From Kineosporia succinea (lineage in GTDB: Bacteria > Actinomycetota > Actinomycetes > Actinomycetales > Kineosporiaceae): a DNA stretch of 64,000 nt. The DNA is taken from NCBI RefSeq assembly GCF_030811555.1, contig NZ_JAUSQZ010000001.1, forward strand, positions 7,871,241-7,935,240. The letters are read 5' to 3'. A program made the position numbers and the translations under genes. The notes under the pieces are model-generated. The model was not told the DNA's origin, did not search any database, and worked only from the letters and a program-made list of their open reading frames with translations. This document shows, piece by piece, positions 51,050 through 60,039 of the stretch. Within the stretch, counting starts at the first letter, position 1. Each line of letters starts with the position of its first letter.

Positions 51050-51895
51050 TTATCGGCTCGCGACGTCCTGGGCGGTACGCACGAACGCGGCGACGGCCGG
51101 GGAGCGTGACCCGACGGCCCAGACCACCGCCAACGTCGAGGGCTCCAGGTCTTCGACGGCGCGGTAGACCAGGTTCGGGCGGGGGAAGCGCTCGGCCAGC
51201 CACTGCGGCAGGAACCAGACCAGGTTGCCGGTCTCGACCAGGCTGAAGATCTGCGAGAGGTCACGCCGCACGCGCTGTCCCGTGGGCGCGGTGACGTCAC
51301 CGAGCTCGGCGGCGGTGCCGTTGGGCAGCATCCGCCCGGCCAGGTCGCTCAGCCGCAGCGGGCCCGGGTGGGTGACCAGGGGGTCGGAGGCCGCGAGCGC
51401 CACCACGCGCGGCGCGGTCACGAGCGGCTCGGACTCCAGGCCCTGCGGGTCGTAAGGCGTTGGCACGAGAGCCACGTCGGCCCGCCCGTCGCGCACGGCC
51501 CGCACCTGGTCGCCGGGACCGCCCAGCAGCAGCTGGACGGGCAGCTCGCGGTACTCCTCGACGATGCGGGGCAGCAGCCCGGCGTCGAAGTCGGCCTTCA
51601 GCGCCACCGTCAGTGCGGGGGCCGGCCGGCCGGAGCGGTGGGCGCGGCGGCCCGCGGCCTGCACCGCCTCGAGCGCACGGCGGGCGTCGTCGAGCAGGGT
51701 CTCCCCCACCGGGGTGAGCGCGACCTGTCGGGTGGTGCGCACCAGCAGCTGCACGCCGAGCTGCCGTTCCATCTCCCGGATCGCCCGCGACAACGGCGGC
51801 TGGGCCATCCCGAGCCGCTGCGCCGCGCGTCCGAAATGCTGTTCCTCGGCCACGGCGACGAAGTACCGCAGCTGTCGCGTCTCGAGGTCATTCAT
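51050..51895 (-). CDS. LysR-family transcriptional regulator
   Basis: A 281-aa regulator with the N-terminal LysR HTH (FGRAAQRLGMAQPPLSRAIREME, residues about 20-42) and a C-terminal periplasmic-binding-like effector domain. It is divergent from the NmrA-like gene with 97 bp between starts; that gap holds an inverted-repeat-like ATCAATCGAGAGCGAA. It most likely activates the NmrA gene in response to an aromatic or oxidised small molecule. Effector unknown. Confidence 0.92.
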   Translation of the reverse strand: MNDLETRQLRYFVAVAEEQHFGRAAQRLGMAQPPLSRAIREMERQLGVQLLVRTTRQVALTPVGETLLDDARRALEAVQAAGRRAHRSGRPAPALTVALKADFDAGLLPRIVEEYRELPVQLLLGGPGDQVRAVRDGRADVALVPTPYDPQGLESEPLVTAPRVVALAASDPLVTHPGPLRLSDLAGRMLPNGTAAELGDVTAPTGQRVRRDLSQIFSLVETGNLVWFLPQWLAERFPRPNLVYRAVEDLEPSTLAVVWAVGSRSPAVAAFVRTAQDVASR

Positions 51896-51992
51896 ATCTC
51901 CACGGTATCAATCGAGAGCGAACCGGTCCTTCTGTCCGGGCGGGTAACGGCGTTGACTTCGAACCCCCCGCCACTCTCCGGAAGGAACCCTC

Positions 51993-52871
51993 ATGATCGT
52001 CGTCACCGCCCCGACCAGCCAGATCGGCTCCCAGGTCGTGCAGAACCTGCTGCGGGCCCAGGCCCCGGTGCGGGTCGTCGCCCGGGACCCGCAGCGCCTG
52101 AGCCCTCAGGTGCGCGAGCACGCCGAGGTCGTGACCGGCTCCCACCGCGACCCGGCCGTCGTCGCCGAGGCGCTCACCGGGGCCGACGCCGTGTTCTGGC
52201 TGGTGCCCGCCGACCCCAGCGCGCCGTCGGCCGACGACGCGTACTCGGGCTTCGCCCGGGCCGGGATCGAGGCCTTCACCGCGCAGAAGGTGGGCCGCGT
52301 CGTGGGTGTTTCGGCGCTCGGCCGCGGGACCGCGGTGCAGGAGTCCGCCGGATACGTGAGCGCCACCCTGCGGATGGACGACGCGATCGCCGCCACCGGC
52401 GTCCCCTACCGGGCCCTGACCATGCCCTCGTTCATGGACAACACGCTGCGCCAGATCGTCCCGATCACCACGCAGGGCGTGTTCTCCGGGCCGATCCGAC
52501 CCGACCTGCCGCTGCCCCTGGTCGCGACCCGCGACATCGCCGAGGTCGCCGGCCGGCTGCTGACCGACGCGAGCTGGACCGGTTCCGAGGAGCGGCCGGT
52601 GCTCGGCCCGGAGGACCTCACCTTCGAGCAGATGGCCGCGACCGTCGCGGACGTTCTCGGCAGAAGCGTTCGGTACCAGCAGATTCCGGTCCAGGCGCAC
52701 CGGGACAACCTCCTCGCGCGGGGCAGCTCACCGGCGATGGCACAGGCCGCCGCCGACATGGGGCGGGCCAAGAACGAGGGCCTCGACCTCGGCGTCACCC
52801 GCACGCCGGAGTTCAGCACCCCGACCACGTTCCGGCAGTGGTGCCAGGAGGTGCTCAAGGCGGCGGTGTGA
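51993..52871 (+). CDS. NmrA-type NAD(P)-binding protein
   Basis: A 292-aa atypical short-chain dehydrogenase with a Rossmann fold. The nucleotide loop is VVTAPTSQIGSQVVQNLL (a variant of GxxGxxG), and later landmarks are AVFWLVPAD, VGVSALGRG and RALTMPSFMDN. It resembles NmrA/HSCARG or QorB proteins, which act as redox sensors or quinone reductases. GGAAGGA precedes ATG 51993. It is under a divergent LysR regulator. Confidence 0.88.
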   Translation: MIVVTAPTSQIGSQVVQNLLRAQAPVRVVARDPQRLSPQVREHAEVVTGSHRDPAVVAEALTGADAVFWLVPADPSAPSADDAYSGFARAGIEAFTAQKVGRVVGVSALGRGTAVQESAGYVSATLRMDDAIAATGVPYRALTMPSFMDNTLRQIVPITTQGVFSGPIRPDLPLPLVATRDIAEVAGRLLTDASWTGSEERPVLGPEDLTFEQMAATVADVLGRSVRYQQIPVQAHRDNLLARGSSPAMAQAAADMGRAKNEGLDLGVTRTPEFSTPTTFRQWCQEVLKAAV

Positions 52872-52910
52872 CTCTCGCCCCGGGGCCGGCCGGTCCGGGC
52901 AGACCTGATG

Positions 52911-54236
52911 TCACGGCCCGGCCGGGCGCACCCGCTCGCCGGTCAGCCACCGCGTCAGTTCCGCGGCCGGCACCGGCCGGGAGAAGTGGTACCCCTGAGC
53001 CCCGGCGTACCCGAGAACCCGCATCTGCTCGGCCTGTTCGGCGGTCTCGATGCCCTCGGCCACCGTGTCGAGCCCCAGCGCCCGGCCCAGCCCCGCAACC
53101 GCCTGCGCGATCGCGACCGAGGGCCCCGTCTCGTGCCCGTCGTGCACGAAGCACCGGTCGAGCTTGAGGATGTCCACCGGCACCTGCACCAGCCGGGCCA
53201 GCGAGGAGTAGCCGGTGCCGAAGTCGTCCAGCGCGACCCGGATCCCCCGGGCGCGCAGCTGCGCCAGGTGCGGCCCGGCCCGGCCGACCTCGAGCACCGC
53301 GGTCTCGGTGACCTCGAGCACCAGGTCGTGCGGATCCAGGCCGGCCGCGGCGAGTTCGTCCAGCACCTCGGCCACCAGGTCGGGACGCTGCAGCCGGGCC
53401 GGGGAGAAATTCACGTTCAGGTGCAGGCCACGGCCCGCCGGAAGGCTCTGCTGCCAGGAACGCACGTCCCGCGCGGCCCGTCGCATCACCCAGGCGTCGA
53501 TGCGCTCGATCAGGTCGCCGCCCTCGGCCAGCGGCAGGAACTGCGCAGGCGTCAGCAGTCCGTCGCGCGGGTGCTGCCAGCGCACCAGAGCTTCCACCCC
53601 GGACGCCGTGCCCGTGGCCAGCGACACGACGGGCTGGTAGTACACCACGAGTTCGTCGTCGAGCAGCGCGTTCTCGAGCTCGGCCTCGAGCTGGGCCTGC
53701 GCCTGGCGGGCCTCCCCCATCCCCGGCTCGTACAGGCACCAGCCCAGCGATTTGCCGCGCTTGGCCTCGTACATGGCCACGTCCGCCTGCCGCATCAGAT
53801 CACCGGTCTGCGCCCCGTCCACGCTGAACGCGACGCCGATGCTGGCCCTGATCCCGATCAGCTGACCGCTCACCGGCACCGGGGGGCCGAGAGCGTCCAG
53901 GATGCGCCGGGCCACGGCACTCGCCTCGGTGGCCGAGGGGGTGTCGCTGAGCACGACGGCGAACTCGTCGCCGCCCAGCCGCGCGCACAGGTCACCGCCG
54001 CGCACCTCGCGGCGCAGGATCCGGGCGAACGCCACCAGCAGCTCGTCACCGGCCTCGTGGCCCAGCCGGTCGTTGACCGGTTTGAAGTCGTCGAGGTCGA
54101 TCAGCAGGATCGCCACCGGACGCGGGTCGTGCGCGGAGCGGTCGGTGAGCCCGTTGACCACGTCGCGCAGCCGCACCCGGTTGGCCAGCCCGGTCAGGGC
54201 GTCGGTCGTCGCCATCGCCCGGTTCTCGCGCAGCAC
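52911..54236 (-). CDS. GGDEF-EAL c-di-GMP enzyme, part after the amber codon
   Basis: The second half of a split gene: 441 aa with an intact GGDEF cyclase domain (CARLGGDEFAVVL) and an intact EAL phosphodiesterase domain (EALVRW, LDDFGTGYSSL, AEGIE, GYHFSRP). Both active sites look complete. It is in the same frame as the upstream membrane part and separated from it only by TAG 54245-54243 plus two codons. GTG 54236 could re-initiate, but no good ribosome-binding site precedes it. Without suppression this half would be soluble and lack its membrane sensor. Confidence 0.85.
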   Translation of the reverse strand: MLRENRAMATTDALTGLANRVRLRDVVNGLTDRSAHDPRPVAILLIDLDDFKPVNDRLGHEAGDELLVAFARILRREVRGGDLCARLGGDEFAVVLSDTPSATEASAVARRILDALGPPVPVSGQLIGIRASIGVAFSVDGAQTGDLMRQADVAMYEAKRGKSLGWCLYEPGMGEARQAQAQLEAELENALLDDELVVYYQPVVSLATGTASGVEALVRWQHPRDGLLTPAQFLPLAEGGDLIERIDAWVMRRAARDVRSWQQSLPAGRGLHLNVNFSPARLQRPDLVAEVLDELAAAGLDPHDLVLEVTETAVLEVGRAGPHLAQLRARGIRVALDDFGTGYSSLARLVQVPVDILKLDRCFVHDGHETGPSVAIAQAVAGLGRALGLDTVAEGIETAEQAEQMRVLGYAGAQGYHFSRPVPAAELTRWLTGERVRPAGP

Positions 54237-54242
54237 CAGGAA

Positions 54243-54245
54243 CTA
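54243..54245 (-). other. In-frame amber codon splitting the GGDEF-EAL protein
   Basis: TAG (CTA on the plus strand) interrupts one long frame between AVSSR and FLVLRENRAM. In related proteins the segment usually reads RQFLALREN, so a CAG glutamine codon changed to TAG by a single C-to-T change is the simplest reading. Confidence 0.8.
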
Positions 54246-55229
54246 CCGCGACGACACCGCCGCCGTCATCACGATGCTGCCGACGATCAGGCCGCCCCAG
54301 GGGAAGAGCCCGGTGCGCACCGCGGCCACGGCCATCAGGCCGGAACTGAGCAGCAGGGCACCGTAGGGCAGCCAGGTCACCGGGCGCAGCGAGCGCGAGG
54401 AGACCGGCTGACCCCGGCGCCGGCGCAGGTTGCGGCGCCGCTGCTCGGTGGCGGCCAGCACCAGGAACAGCTGCGGGACGAGCTGGAACAGGTTGGCCGC
54501 GCGGCGGGTGAAGACGTCCGGATCGGTCAGCCCGAGCACGAAGTACACGTCGGCGACCAGGAACGTCACGCTGGCGGCCAGCAGCAGGAGCACCGGGCGC
54601 CGGTCCGGCGGTGACACCCCGCTGAGCAGCACGCTCGAGACCCCGAGCACCAGCACCAGGTCGGCCAGGGTGAGCACGCCGAAACTGATGCCGAACAGCG
54701 GGTTGTCGAGCTGCCTGCGGGTGAGCACCGGCCCCAGCACCAGGTACCACAGCGCCATCAGGCCACCGCCGACGACGGTCAGCACGTCCAGACCCAGCCG
54801 CCAGCGCGCCGATCCGGTCACCGGGCGGGTGTTCAGCATGAGCAGCGCGGACAGGAGCACCAGGGCGAACCCGAACCGCAGCAGCAGCCCGGCCAGGAAC
54901 CCACCGGTGGAGACGTCCTGCAGCGAGTCCGGGTGCTCGCCGAAACCGGAGGCCACCAGGGCGACGCCGGTCAGGGCCAGGAGCACGAAACCGCCGGCCA
55001 GCAGCCACCAGGCCCGGGCCCCGCGCCGGTCGACGCTGCCCCGGGCGGCGGTGACCGTGGTCAGGAGCCCGGCCAGCTCGATGACCGGGAAGGTGGCCGG
55101 GCCCACCAGTTCGGGCGACAGGATCCAGAGGTTGGCGACCACCAGTACGACGCACAGCACGTACGGGGCGCGCAGCGACCACCGCGGAAGGTGCCGGCCG
55201 GCACCCACGTCCGGCACGTCGTCCTTCAT
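54243..55229 (-). CDS. Membrane part of the split GGDEF-EAL protein
   Basis: The first half: 328 aa with about nine transmembrane helices (such as RAPYVLCVVLVVANLWILS and LLFGFALVLLSALL-like stretches), ending at the amber codon. ATG 55229 is chosen as start, giving MKDDVPDVGAGRHLPRW; upstream in-frame codons run into the terminator region. The helices probably sense a ligand or set localisation for the enzymatic half. If translation stops here, a short membrane protein without enzymatic activity results. The total unsplit protein would be 772 codons. Confidence 0.8.
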   Translation of the reverse strand: MKDDVPDVGAGRHLPRWSLRAPYVLCVVLVVANLWILSPELVGPATFPVIELAGLLTTVTAARGSVDRRGARAWWLLAGGFVLLALTGVALVASGFGEHPDSLQDVSTGGFLAGLLLRFGFALVLLSALLMLNTRPVTGSARWRLGLDVLTVVGGGLMALWYLVLGPVLTRRQLDNPLFGISFGVLTLADLVLVLGVSSVLLSGVSPPDRRPVLLLLAASVTFLVADVYFVLGLTDPDVFTRRAANLFQLVPQLFLVLAATEQRRRNLRRRRGQPVSSRSLRPVTWLPYGALLLSSGLMAVAAVRTGLFPWGGLIVGSIVMTAAVSSR

Positions 55230-55314
55230 CGACCGAGACCCCCGCGATCCCCCGGCGCCCCCAGACCGGAACGCTCCGCTCTGGGGATCGGAAACCCGGC
55301 GACGGACTTGAGGG

Positions 55315-55344
55315 CCGTGTGCCGGGCTCGCACCCGGCACACGG
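55315..55344. terminator. Terminator after the F420-dependent oxidoreductase gene
   Basis: CCGTGTGCCGGG pairs with CCCGGCACACGG across a 6-base loop (12-bp stem). It lies six bases downstream of the stop of the minus-strand oxidoreductase gene and upstream of the GGDEF gene, so it should insulate the two. Confidence 0.75.
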
Positions 55345-55350
55345 GGGGAC

Positions 55351-56232
55351 TCACACGTTCGTGAGCCGCGGAATCACGTTCTGCACCAGCCCGGTCGCCC
55401 ACGGAACCGGGTTCTCGTACTGCGGGGTGGTGAGCGAGATCAGGTCCACGCCGAGCGCCTTGTACTTCTCGGCCTGGGCCAGGAAACCGTCCACGTCCTC
55501 GAGAACCGGCCCGCGGTAGAGCATCGTCTTCTCGATCGCGTCGTAGTCGGTGCCCAGCTTCTCGCAGTGCCCGCGCAGCACCCCGAGCTTGTGCTTCACG
55601 GTCTCGTAGGACTCCTCGTCGGCGCCCCCGAACAGGTTGCAGGCCTGCGCGTACTGGGCCACCAGGCGCAGCGTCTTCTGCTCGCCGCCGCCACCGATCA
55701 TGATCGGCACCCCGCCCCGTCGCGGCTGCGGCAGGTTGATGGTCTCCTCGAGCTGGAAGTGCTTGCCGTGGAAGGCACCGTCGTTGTCCGACCACATCTG
55801 CCGGCAGATCTGCAGCGTCTCCTCGAGGCGCTCGAACCGCTCCGAGGTGGAGGGGAACGGCACGCCCAGGCCGGCGTGCTCGCGGTCGTACCAGGCCGCA
55901 CCGATGCCCAGCAGCGCGCGCTCGTGCGAGAGCACGTCGAGCGTGGAGACGATCTTGGCCAGCAGGCCCGGGTGGCGGTAGGTGACGCCGGTGACCAGCA
56001 GGCTCAGCCGGACCTTCCGGGTGATGCCGGCCAGGTACCCCAGCGAGGTGTACCCCTCCAGCATGGGCTCGAAAGGCCCTCCGGCGTGCAGCATCTGGAA
56101 CCAGTGATCCATGACCGTCAGGAGGTTCACGCCACCCTCGTCGGCAATCTGCGCCGTCTCGGTGAAGCGATCGGTCAGGGTCGTTTCCCACTCCGGGTGG
56201 GTGAAGGTGAAGTAATGAATCCCGAGATCCAT
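55351..56232 (-). CDS. LLM-class F420-dependent oxidoreductase
   Basis: A 293-aa luciferase-like flavin/F420 oxidoreductase (TIM barrel). Conserved pieces include DHWFQMLHAGGPFEPM, LLVTGVTYRHPGLLAKI, LGIGAAWYDREHAGLGVPF and PIMIGGGGEQKTLRLVA. This pattern is common in F420-using actinobacteria. GGGAAGG six bases before ATG 56232 sets the start and removes a 7-residue extension. Substrate unknown. Single gene with a hairpin at its end. Confidence 0.88.
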   Translation of the reverse strand: MDLGIHYFTFTHPEWETTLTDRFTETAQIADEGGVNLLTVMDHWFQMLHAGGPFEPMLEGYTSLGYLAGITRKVRLSLLVTGVTYRHPGLLAKIVSTLDVLSHERALLGIGAAWYDREHAGLGVPFPSTSERFERLEETLQICRQMWSDNDGAFHGKHFQLEETINLPQPRRGGVPIMIGGGGEQKTLRLVAQYAQACNLFGGADEESYETVKHKLGVLRGHCEKLGTDYDAIEKTMLYRGPVLEDVDGFLAQAEKYKALGVDLISLTTPQYENPVPWATGLVQNVIPRLTNV

Positions 56233-56337
56233 GAGTTGCCTTCCCTCGTTCACGTCGTCACACAGACGTCACCACCCTAACCCCAAAACGGAGGCTCGTC
56301 CGTATCTGCCGACGGGCGCGCCTGACATGCTGCCCGG

Positions 56338-57180
56338 ATGCGCGCTTTCTCGACCCTCGACCGCCTGACCCGCACCTTCTGGCGGCACACCGGTCGCCCG
56401 GTCGACCTGGCCGGCCGGCACGCCTGGCTGGACGCTCCCCGCAACGACGGCCCGAACGTGGCGGACGCGTGGGTCGAGTCGGCCGCCCGGGCGATGGGTG
56501 GGCACGCACAGCACGGACGCGCGGACGCGGGTCTGGTGCGCGACCTGGCGGTTCTCGACGGACCCGGTTTCGCGGCCGCGGACCTGCACCCGCTGGTGCG
56601 CGACTTCTACGAGCACACCTCGGCCTGGCGCCTCGAGGCCTGGACGCAGTGGAGTCCCGTGTTCCAGCCCGGGGGTGAGCTGATCGCCCGCTTCTTCGGA
56701 CGCCGCCTGCAGCAGCTCGCCCTGCCGATGCGCCCTCTCGACGTCTCCCGCGGCATGGACAGCCGGGTCGTGACGCTGCACGACGCGAACGGCACCCAGC
56801 AGGGGGCCGCCTGGCTACGCACCCTCAAGGCGACCGGCGAGTGGGTCTTCAGCGGCGCCTACTCCACGCGTTCACTACCCGGCGCCGACCGCCCCAGCGT
56901 GCACGTCGCGTTCCCGCTGGAGTCGGGCAACGTGCAGGTGTTCCTGCGCCCCCGTGTCCTCGACGGTGGGGCGCTCGAACTGTCGTCCCCCCGTGGCCGT
57001 TTCGGGCAGGACGGCGCCTACGTGACCACTCTCGACCGGGGCCGGGCGTTCGCCGCGCGGGTGCCCCTGCACGAGACGTTCCGGGTGTTCGTCGACGACG
57101 AGGGCGTCCTGCGCACCGACCACGAGCTGTGCCTGTGGTCGGCCACCGTGGTACGGCTGCACTACCGGTTGTCGCGGTGA
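56338..57180 (+). CDS. Hypothetical protein, possibly a small conserved actinobacterial family
   Basis: A 280-aa soluble protein with no signal peptide. It starts MRAFSTLDRLTRTFWRHTGR and has a Trp-rich middle (YEHTSAWRLEAWTQWSP) and a beta-rich second half with several aromatic residues (VHVAFPLESGNVQVFLRP). No catalytic motif was recognised. ATG 56338 has CATGCT six bases upstream, matching the leaderless pattern. Function is not proposed. Confidence 0.7.
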   Translation: MRAFSTLDRLTRTFWRHTGRPVDLAGRHAWLDAPRNDGPNVADAWVESAARAMGGHAQHGRADAGLVRDLAVLDGPGFAAADLHPLVRDFYEHTSAWRLEAWTQWSPVFQPGGELIARFFGRRLQQLALPMRPLDVSRGMDSRVVTLHDANGTQQGAAWLRTLKATGEWVFSGAYSTRSLPGADRPSVHVAFPLESGNVQVFLRPRVLDGGALELSSPRGRFGQDGAYVTTLDRGRAFAARVPLHETFRVFVDDEGVLRTDHELCLWSATVVRLHYRLSR

Positions 57181-57252
57181 ATCTGGCCTCGCGGGCCCGG
57201 GTGGGGTGTGGAAGGGTTCCGGGCAGCATCACGATCGCAACGGAGGTAGCCC

Positions 57253-57618
57253 GTGCAGGTTCAGGTTCAGACCGACAAGCACATCCGGACCGAGACGGAC
57301 TGGATCGAGGACCAGCTCACCGATTCGCTCGCGCGTTTCGCCGAGCAGCTGGTCCGGGTCGATGTCCACCTGAGCGACGAGAACGGCGACAAGCCCGGCA
57401 CCGACGACATCCGGTGCGGCCTGGACGCGCGGCTCGCCGGCGTGAAGGACCTGGTCGTGACCCACTCGGCCGGCAACGTGCACGACGCCTTCCACGGCGC
57501 GCTGGGCAAGCTGACCAAGTCGCTCGAGAGCAGCACCGCCAAGCTCTCCACACGCCGCGGACGGGACTCGATCCGCACGGCCGAGCCGACCGAGCTCCCC
57601 GAGGACATCATCTCCTAG
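57253..57618 (+). CDS. HPF/RaiA-family ribosome-associated protein
   Basis: A 121-aa protein with the beta-alpha-beta-beta-beta-alpha pattern of ribosome hibernation factors. It begins QVQVQTDKHI and contains VRVDVHLSDENG, an alternating central part, and a long second helix (VHDAFHGALGKLTKSLES). It is shorter than the long HPF of actinobacteria (no C-terminal dimerisation domain), so it is closer to short RaiA/HPF proteins that bind the decoding centre under stress. GTG 57253 follows GGAGG. The fold call is from pattern, not from a database. Confidence 0.75.
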   Translation: MQVQVQTDKHIRTETDWIEDQLTDSLARFAEQLVRVDVHLSDENGDKPGTDDIRCGLDARLAGVKDLVVTHSAGNVHDAFHGALGKLTKSLESSTAKLSTRRGRDSIRTAEPTELPEDIIS

Positions 57619-57644
57619 GCACCGTTTCCCGCTCCGGGGCCTTT

Positions 57645-57684
57645 CCGTTCTGGGCCGGCCTGTCGTGAGACAGGCCTAGAACGG
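57645..57684. terminator. Bidirectional terminator between HPF-like and NTF2-like genes
   Basis: Two nested stems (CCGTTCT/AGAACGG outside, GGCCTGTC/GACAGGCC inside, loop GTGA) lie between the convergent stops. The outer arm reaches into the last codons of the minus-strand gene. Confidence 0.7.
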
Positions 57685-58050
57685 GAACGCCCCGCGCGGG
57701 GTGTGGGTGCGGCAGATCATGCTCCAGTCGCCCGCGCCCCACACGTACACCGAGGTGATGTAGGCGTCGTAGCCCGGCAGCCAGTCCGCCTCCAGGTGCG
57801 CCTCGTAGTTCATCACCAGGTTGCCGCCCTCGATCACGGTGAACGACGGCTGCCCCAGCTCCCACGTCCTGAGCGGGCCCCGGTCGCTCCACCCGTGCAC
57901 CAGCCCGTCACGGGAGACGACCCGGTTGGGCAGCACGATGAACCCGTCCGCGGCCATGTACCGCGCGAACCAGTGGGCCGGGCCCGGGCCGGCCGAGTCC
58001 TGCCAGAATTCCTGCTCGATCTGCCACGCCCGGTCCATCGACTGACCCAT
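57676..58050 (-). CDS. NTF2-like small protein
   Basis: A 124-aa protein with the cone fold pattern of the SnoaL/DUF4440 group: N-terminal helices (MDRAWQIEQEFWQDSAG), then a curved sheet (FIVLPNRVVSRDGLVHGW, WELGQPSFTVIEGGNLVMNY, DWSMICRTHTPRGAFPF). Such proteins bind or isomerise small hydrophobic molecules. ATG 58050 is used; ATG 58038 is an alternative. It lies just downstream of the MmyB-like regulator gene in the same direction. Confidence 0.72.
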   Translation of the reverse strand: MGQSMDRAWQIEQEFWQDSAGPGPAHWFARYMAADGFIVLPNRVVSRDGLVHGWSDRGPLRTWELGQPSFTVIEGGNLVMNYEAHLEADWLPGYDAYITSVYVWGAGDWSMICRTHTPRGAFPF

Positions 58051-58112
58051 CGTTCGTCCCGCACAGCTGTGCCACCGCCCTGATGCTAGCCAGATCCGGC
58101 GCACCGGGGCGA

Positions 58113-58952
58113 TCAGGGTGAGACGGGTGCTGCCAGCACCGACAGCAGCCGCAGCCTCTCGTAGCTCTCACTGCCCGGGTTGGCGGTGTAGACCATCAGC
58201 CAGTGCGACTGCAGCGGGTCGAGCAAGACCTGGCAGTTCAGCTCCATCACCCCCACCTCGGGATGACGGAAACGCTTCACCTCGTCGGGACGCACCCCGA
58301 TCTCCTGGCCCTCCCACAGCTCGCGGAACTCCTCGCTCTCGTCGCGGAGCCGGGCGGCCAGCCCGGCCGCCCGCGAGTGCGGGCCCCGCTGCCCGATCAC
58401 ACCCCGCAGACCCGAGACGTACATCCGGGACAGGAACGCGTGGTCCTCGGGCAGGTAGCGCTCCCGCGACGACGGGTCGGCGAACCAGCGGTAGCCCCGG
58501 CTGCGCAACGGCCCCTCGTAACGGCTCGCCTCGCCGGTCAGGGCCGCCGCCAGCGGGGTCTGACGCAGCGTCTCGCCCAGCTCGGTGCCGATCTCGGCCG
58601 CGGTGTCGACCAGCTGGTCGAACACCCGCAGCATCCCGGGGCTCACGTGCTCGCTGCCCGCGCCCCGGCCCGGCGGCTCGTGCCCGGCCAGCCGGAACAG
58701 GTGGTCGCGCTCGTCGAGCGACAGGTGCAGCCCCTGCGCGATCGAGGCGATCATCTGCGTCGAGGGCGCCGGGCCGGACGCCCGCTCCAGCCGCGCGTAG
58801 TAGTCGGGCGACATGTGGCACAGCACCGCGACCTCCTCACGCCGAAGCCCGGCCGTGCGGCGCCGCTGGCCACGCGGCATCCCGACGTCCTCCGGCTGCA
58901 GCGCTTCCCGGCGGTGCCGCAGGAACTCCGCCAGCGCGTCCCGGTTGATCAT
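58113..58952 (-). CDS. MmyB-like XRE-family transcriptional regulator
   Basis: A 279-aa regulator. XRE HTH: RRTAGLRREEVAVLCHMSPD followed by YYARLERASG (residues about 31-60). The C-terminal MmyB-type ligand domain contains YRWFADPSSRERYLPED-like segments and the conserved end VMELNCQVLLDP. It is divergent from an SDR gene (109 bp), an arrangement known for MmyB-like proteins in actinobacteria, where they control the adjacent dehydrogenase. The NTF2-like gene follows downstream and may belong to the same unit. Confidence 0.88.
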   Translation of the reverse strand: MINRDALAEFLRHRREALQPEDVGMPRGQRRRTAGLRREEVAVLCHMSPDYYARLERASGPAPSTQMIASIAQGLHLSLDERDHLFRLAGHEPPGRGAGSEHVSPGMLRVFDQLVDTAAEIGTELGETLRQTPLAAALTGEASRYEGPLRSRGYRWFADPSSRERYLPEDHAFLSRMYVSGLRGVIGQRGPHSRAAGLAARLRDESEEFRELWEGQEIGVRPDEVKRFRHPEVGVMELNCQVLLDPLQSHWLMVYTANPGSESYERLRLLSVLAAPVSP

Positions 58953-59061
58953 CTCAGCCCCTCACTCGTGCCCACGGACCCACCCTGGCGTCCACCGCGT
59001 CCCTCAGCCACTGATTGTCAGGTCGTGGATAACATCCGCCCGGCCGGACAGGCTCCTGGCC

Positions 59062-59979
59062 ATGACTGATCTCCAAGGACGTCGCGCTCTCGTCACCGGT
59101 GCCAGCGACGGCATCGGCCTCGCCGTCGCCACCCGGCTGGCGGCCGCCGGCGCCGAACTCGTGCTGCCCGTGCGCAACCAGCGCAAGGGACTCGCCGCGA
59201 TCGACGCCGTGCAGCGGCAGGTCCCCGGCGCCCGGGTGACGCTGCACCAGCTCGACCTGTCGTCGCTGGCCTCCGTCGCGGCCTTCGGCGAAACCCTGCT
59301 CGCGGCCGGTGATCCCGTCCACGTCCTGGTCAACAACGCCGGTGTCATGAACCCACCGGGCCGGATCCCCACCGCCGACGGCCACGAACTGCAGTTCGGC
59401 ACCAACCATCTCGGCCACTTCGCGCTCGTCGCCCACCTGATGCCGCTGCTGCGGGCCGGCCGGGCCCGGGTCACCTCCCAGATCAGCGTCGCCGCCGCGC
59501 GTGGCCGCATCCGCTGGGACGACCTGGGCTGGGAACGCTCATGGAACCGCACCGTCGCCTACCGCCAGTCGAAGATCGCGCTCGGGCTCTTCGGGCTGGA
59601 ACTCGACCGGCGCAGCCGGGCCGGTGGCTGGGGCATCTCCAGCAACCTCTCCCACCCGGGCGTCGCCCCCACCAGCCTGCTCGCGGCCCGGCCCGAGGTG
59701 GGCCGCGAACGCGACACCTTCGAAGTCCGCCTCATCCGGGCCCTTTCACGCCGCCGGATCCTGCTCGGCACCGTCGAGACCGCCTGCCTGCCCGCCCTGC
59801 ACGCCGCCACCTCCCCCACCGCCGAGGGCGGAAAGCTCTACGGGCCGGACGGACCCGGGCACCTGGGCGGTTCCCCGGCCGAGCAGCGGCTGTACCGGCC
59901 GCTGCTCGACGAGCGGGAGGCGGGGCGCGTCTGGGAGGTCTCGGAGGACCTGACCGGTCTGCGGCTCGTGGGCAGCTGA
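59062..59979 (+). CDS. Short-chain dehydrogenase/reductase
   Basis: A 305-aa NAD(P)-dependent oxidoreductase of the classical/extended SDR group. TGASDGIGLAVA is the cofactor loop, LVNNAGVMNPP the structural motif and AYRQSKIAL the catalytic YxxxK (Tyr and Lys). It resembles retinol-dehydrogenase-like SDRs of actinobacteria. The start is ATG 59062. It is divergent from the MmyB-like regulator, which is its probable controller. Substrate unknown. Confidence 0.9.
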   Translation: MTDLQGRRALVTGASDGIGLAVATRLAAAGAELVLPVRNQRKGLAAIDAVQRQVPGARVTLHQLDLSSLASVAAFGETLLAAGDPVHVLVNNAGVMNPPGRIPTADGHELQFGTNHLGHFALVAHLMPLLRAGRARVTSQISVAAARGRIRWDDLGWERSWNRTVAYRQSKIALGLFGLELDRRSRAGGWGISSNLSHPGVAPTSLLAARPEVGRERDTFEVRLIRALSRRRILLGTVETACLPALHAATSPTAEGGKLYGPDGPGHLGGSPAEQRLYRPLLDEREAGRVWEVSEDLTGLRLVGS

Positions 59980-60039
59980 GCGGGCTCACCACCTCGCCGG
60001 GCCCGGTTCAGTTCTGGGTCCCGTTCTCGCCCGACCCAG

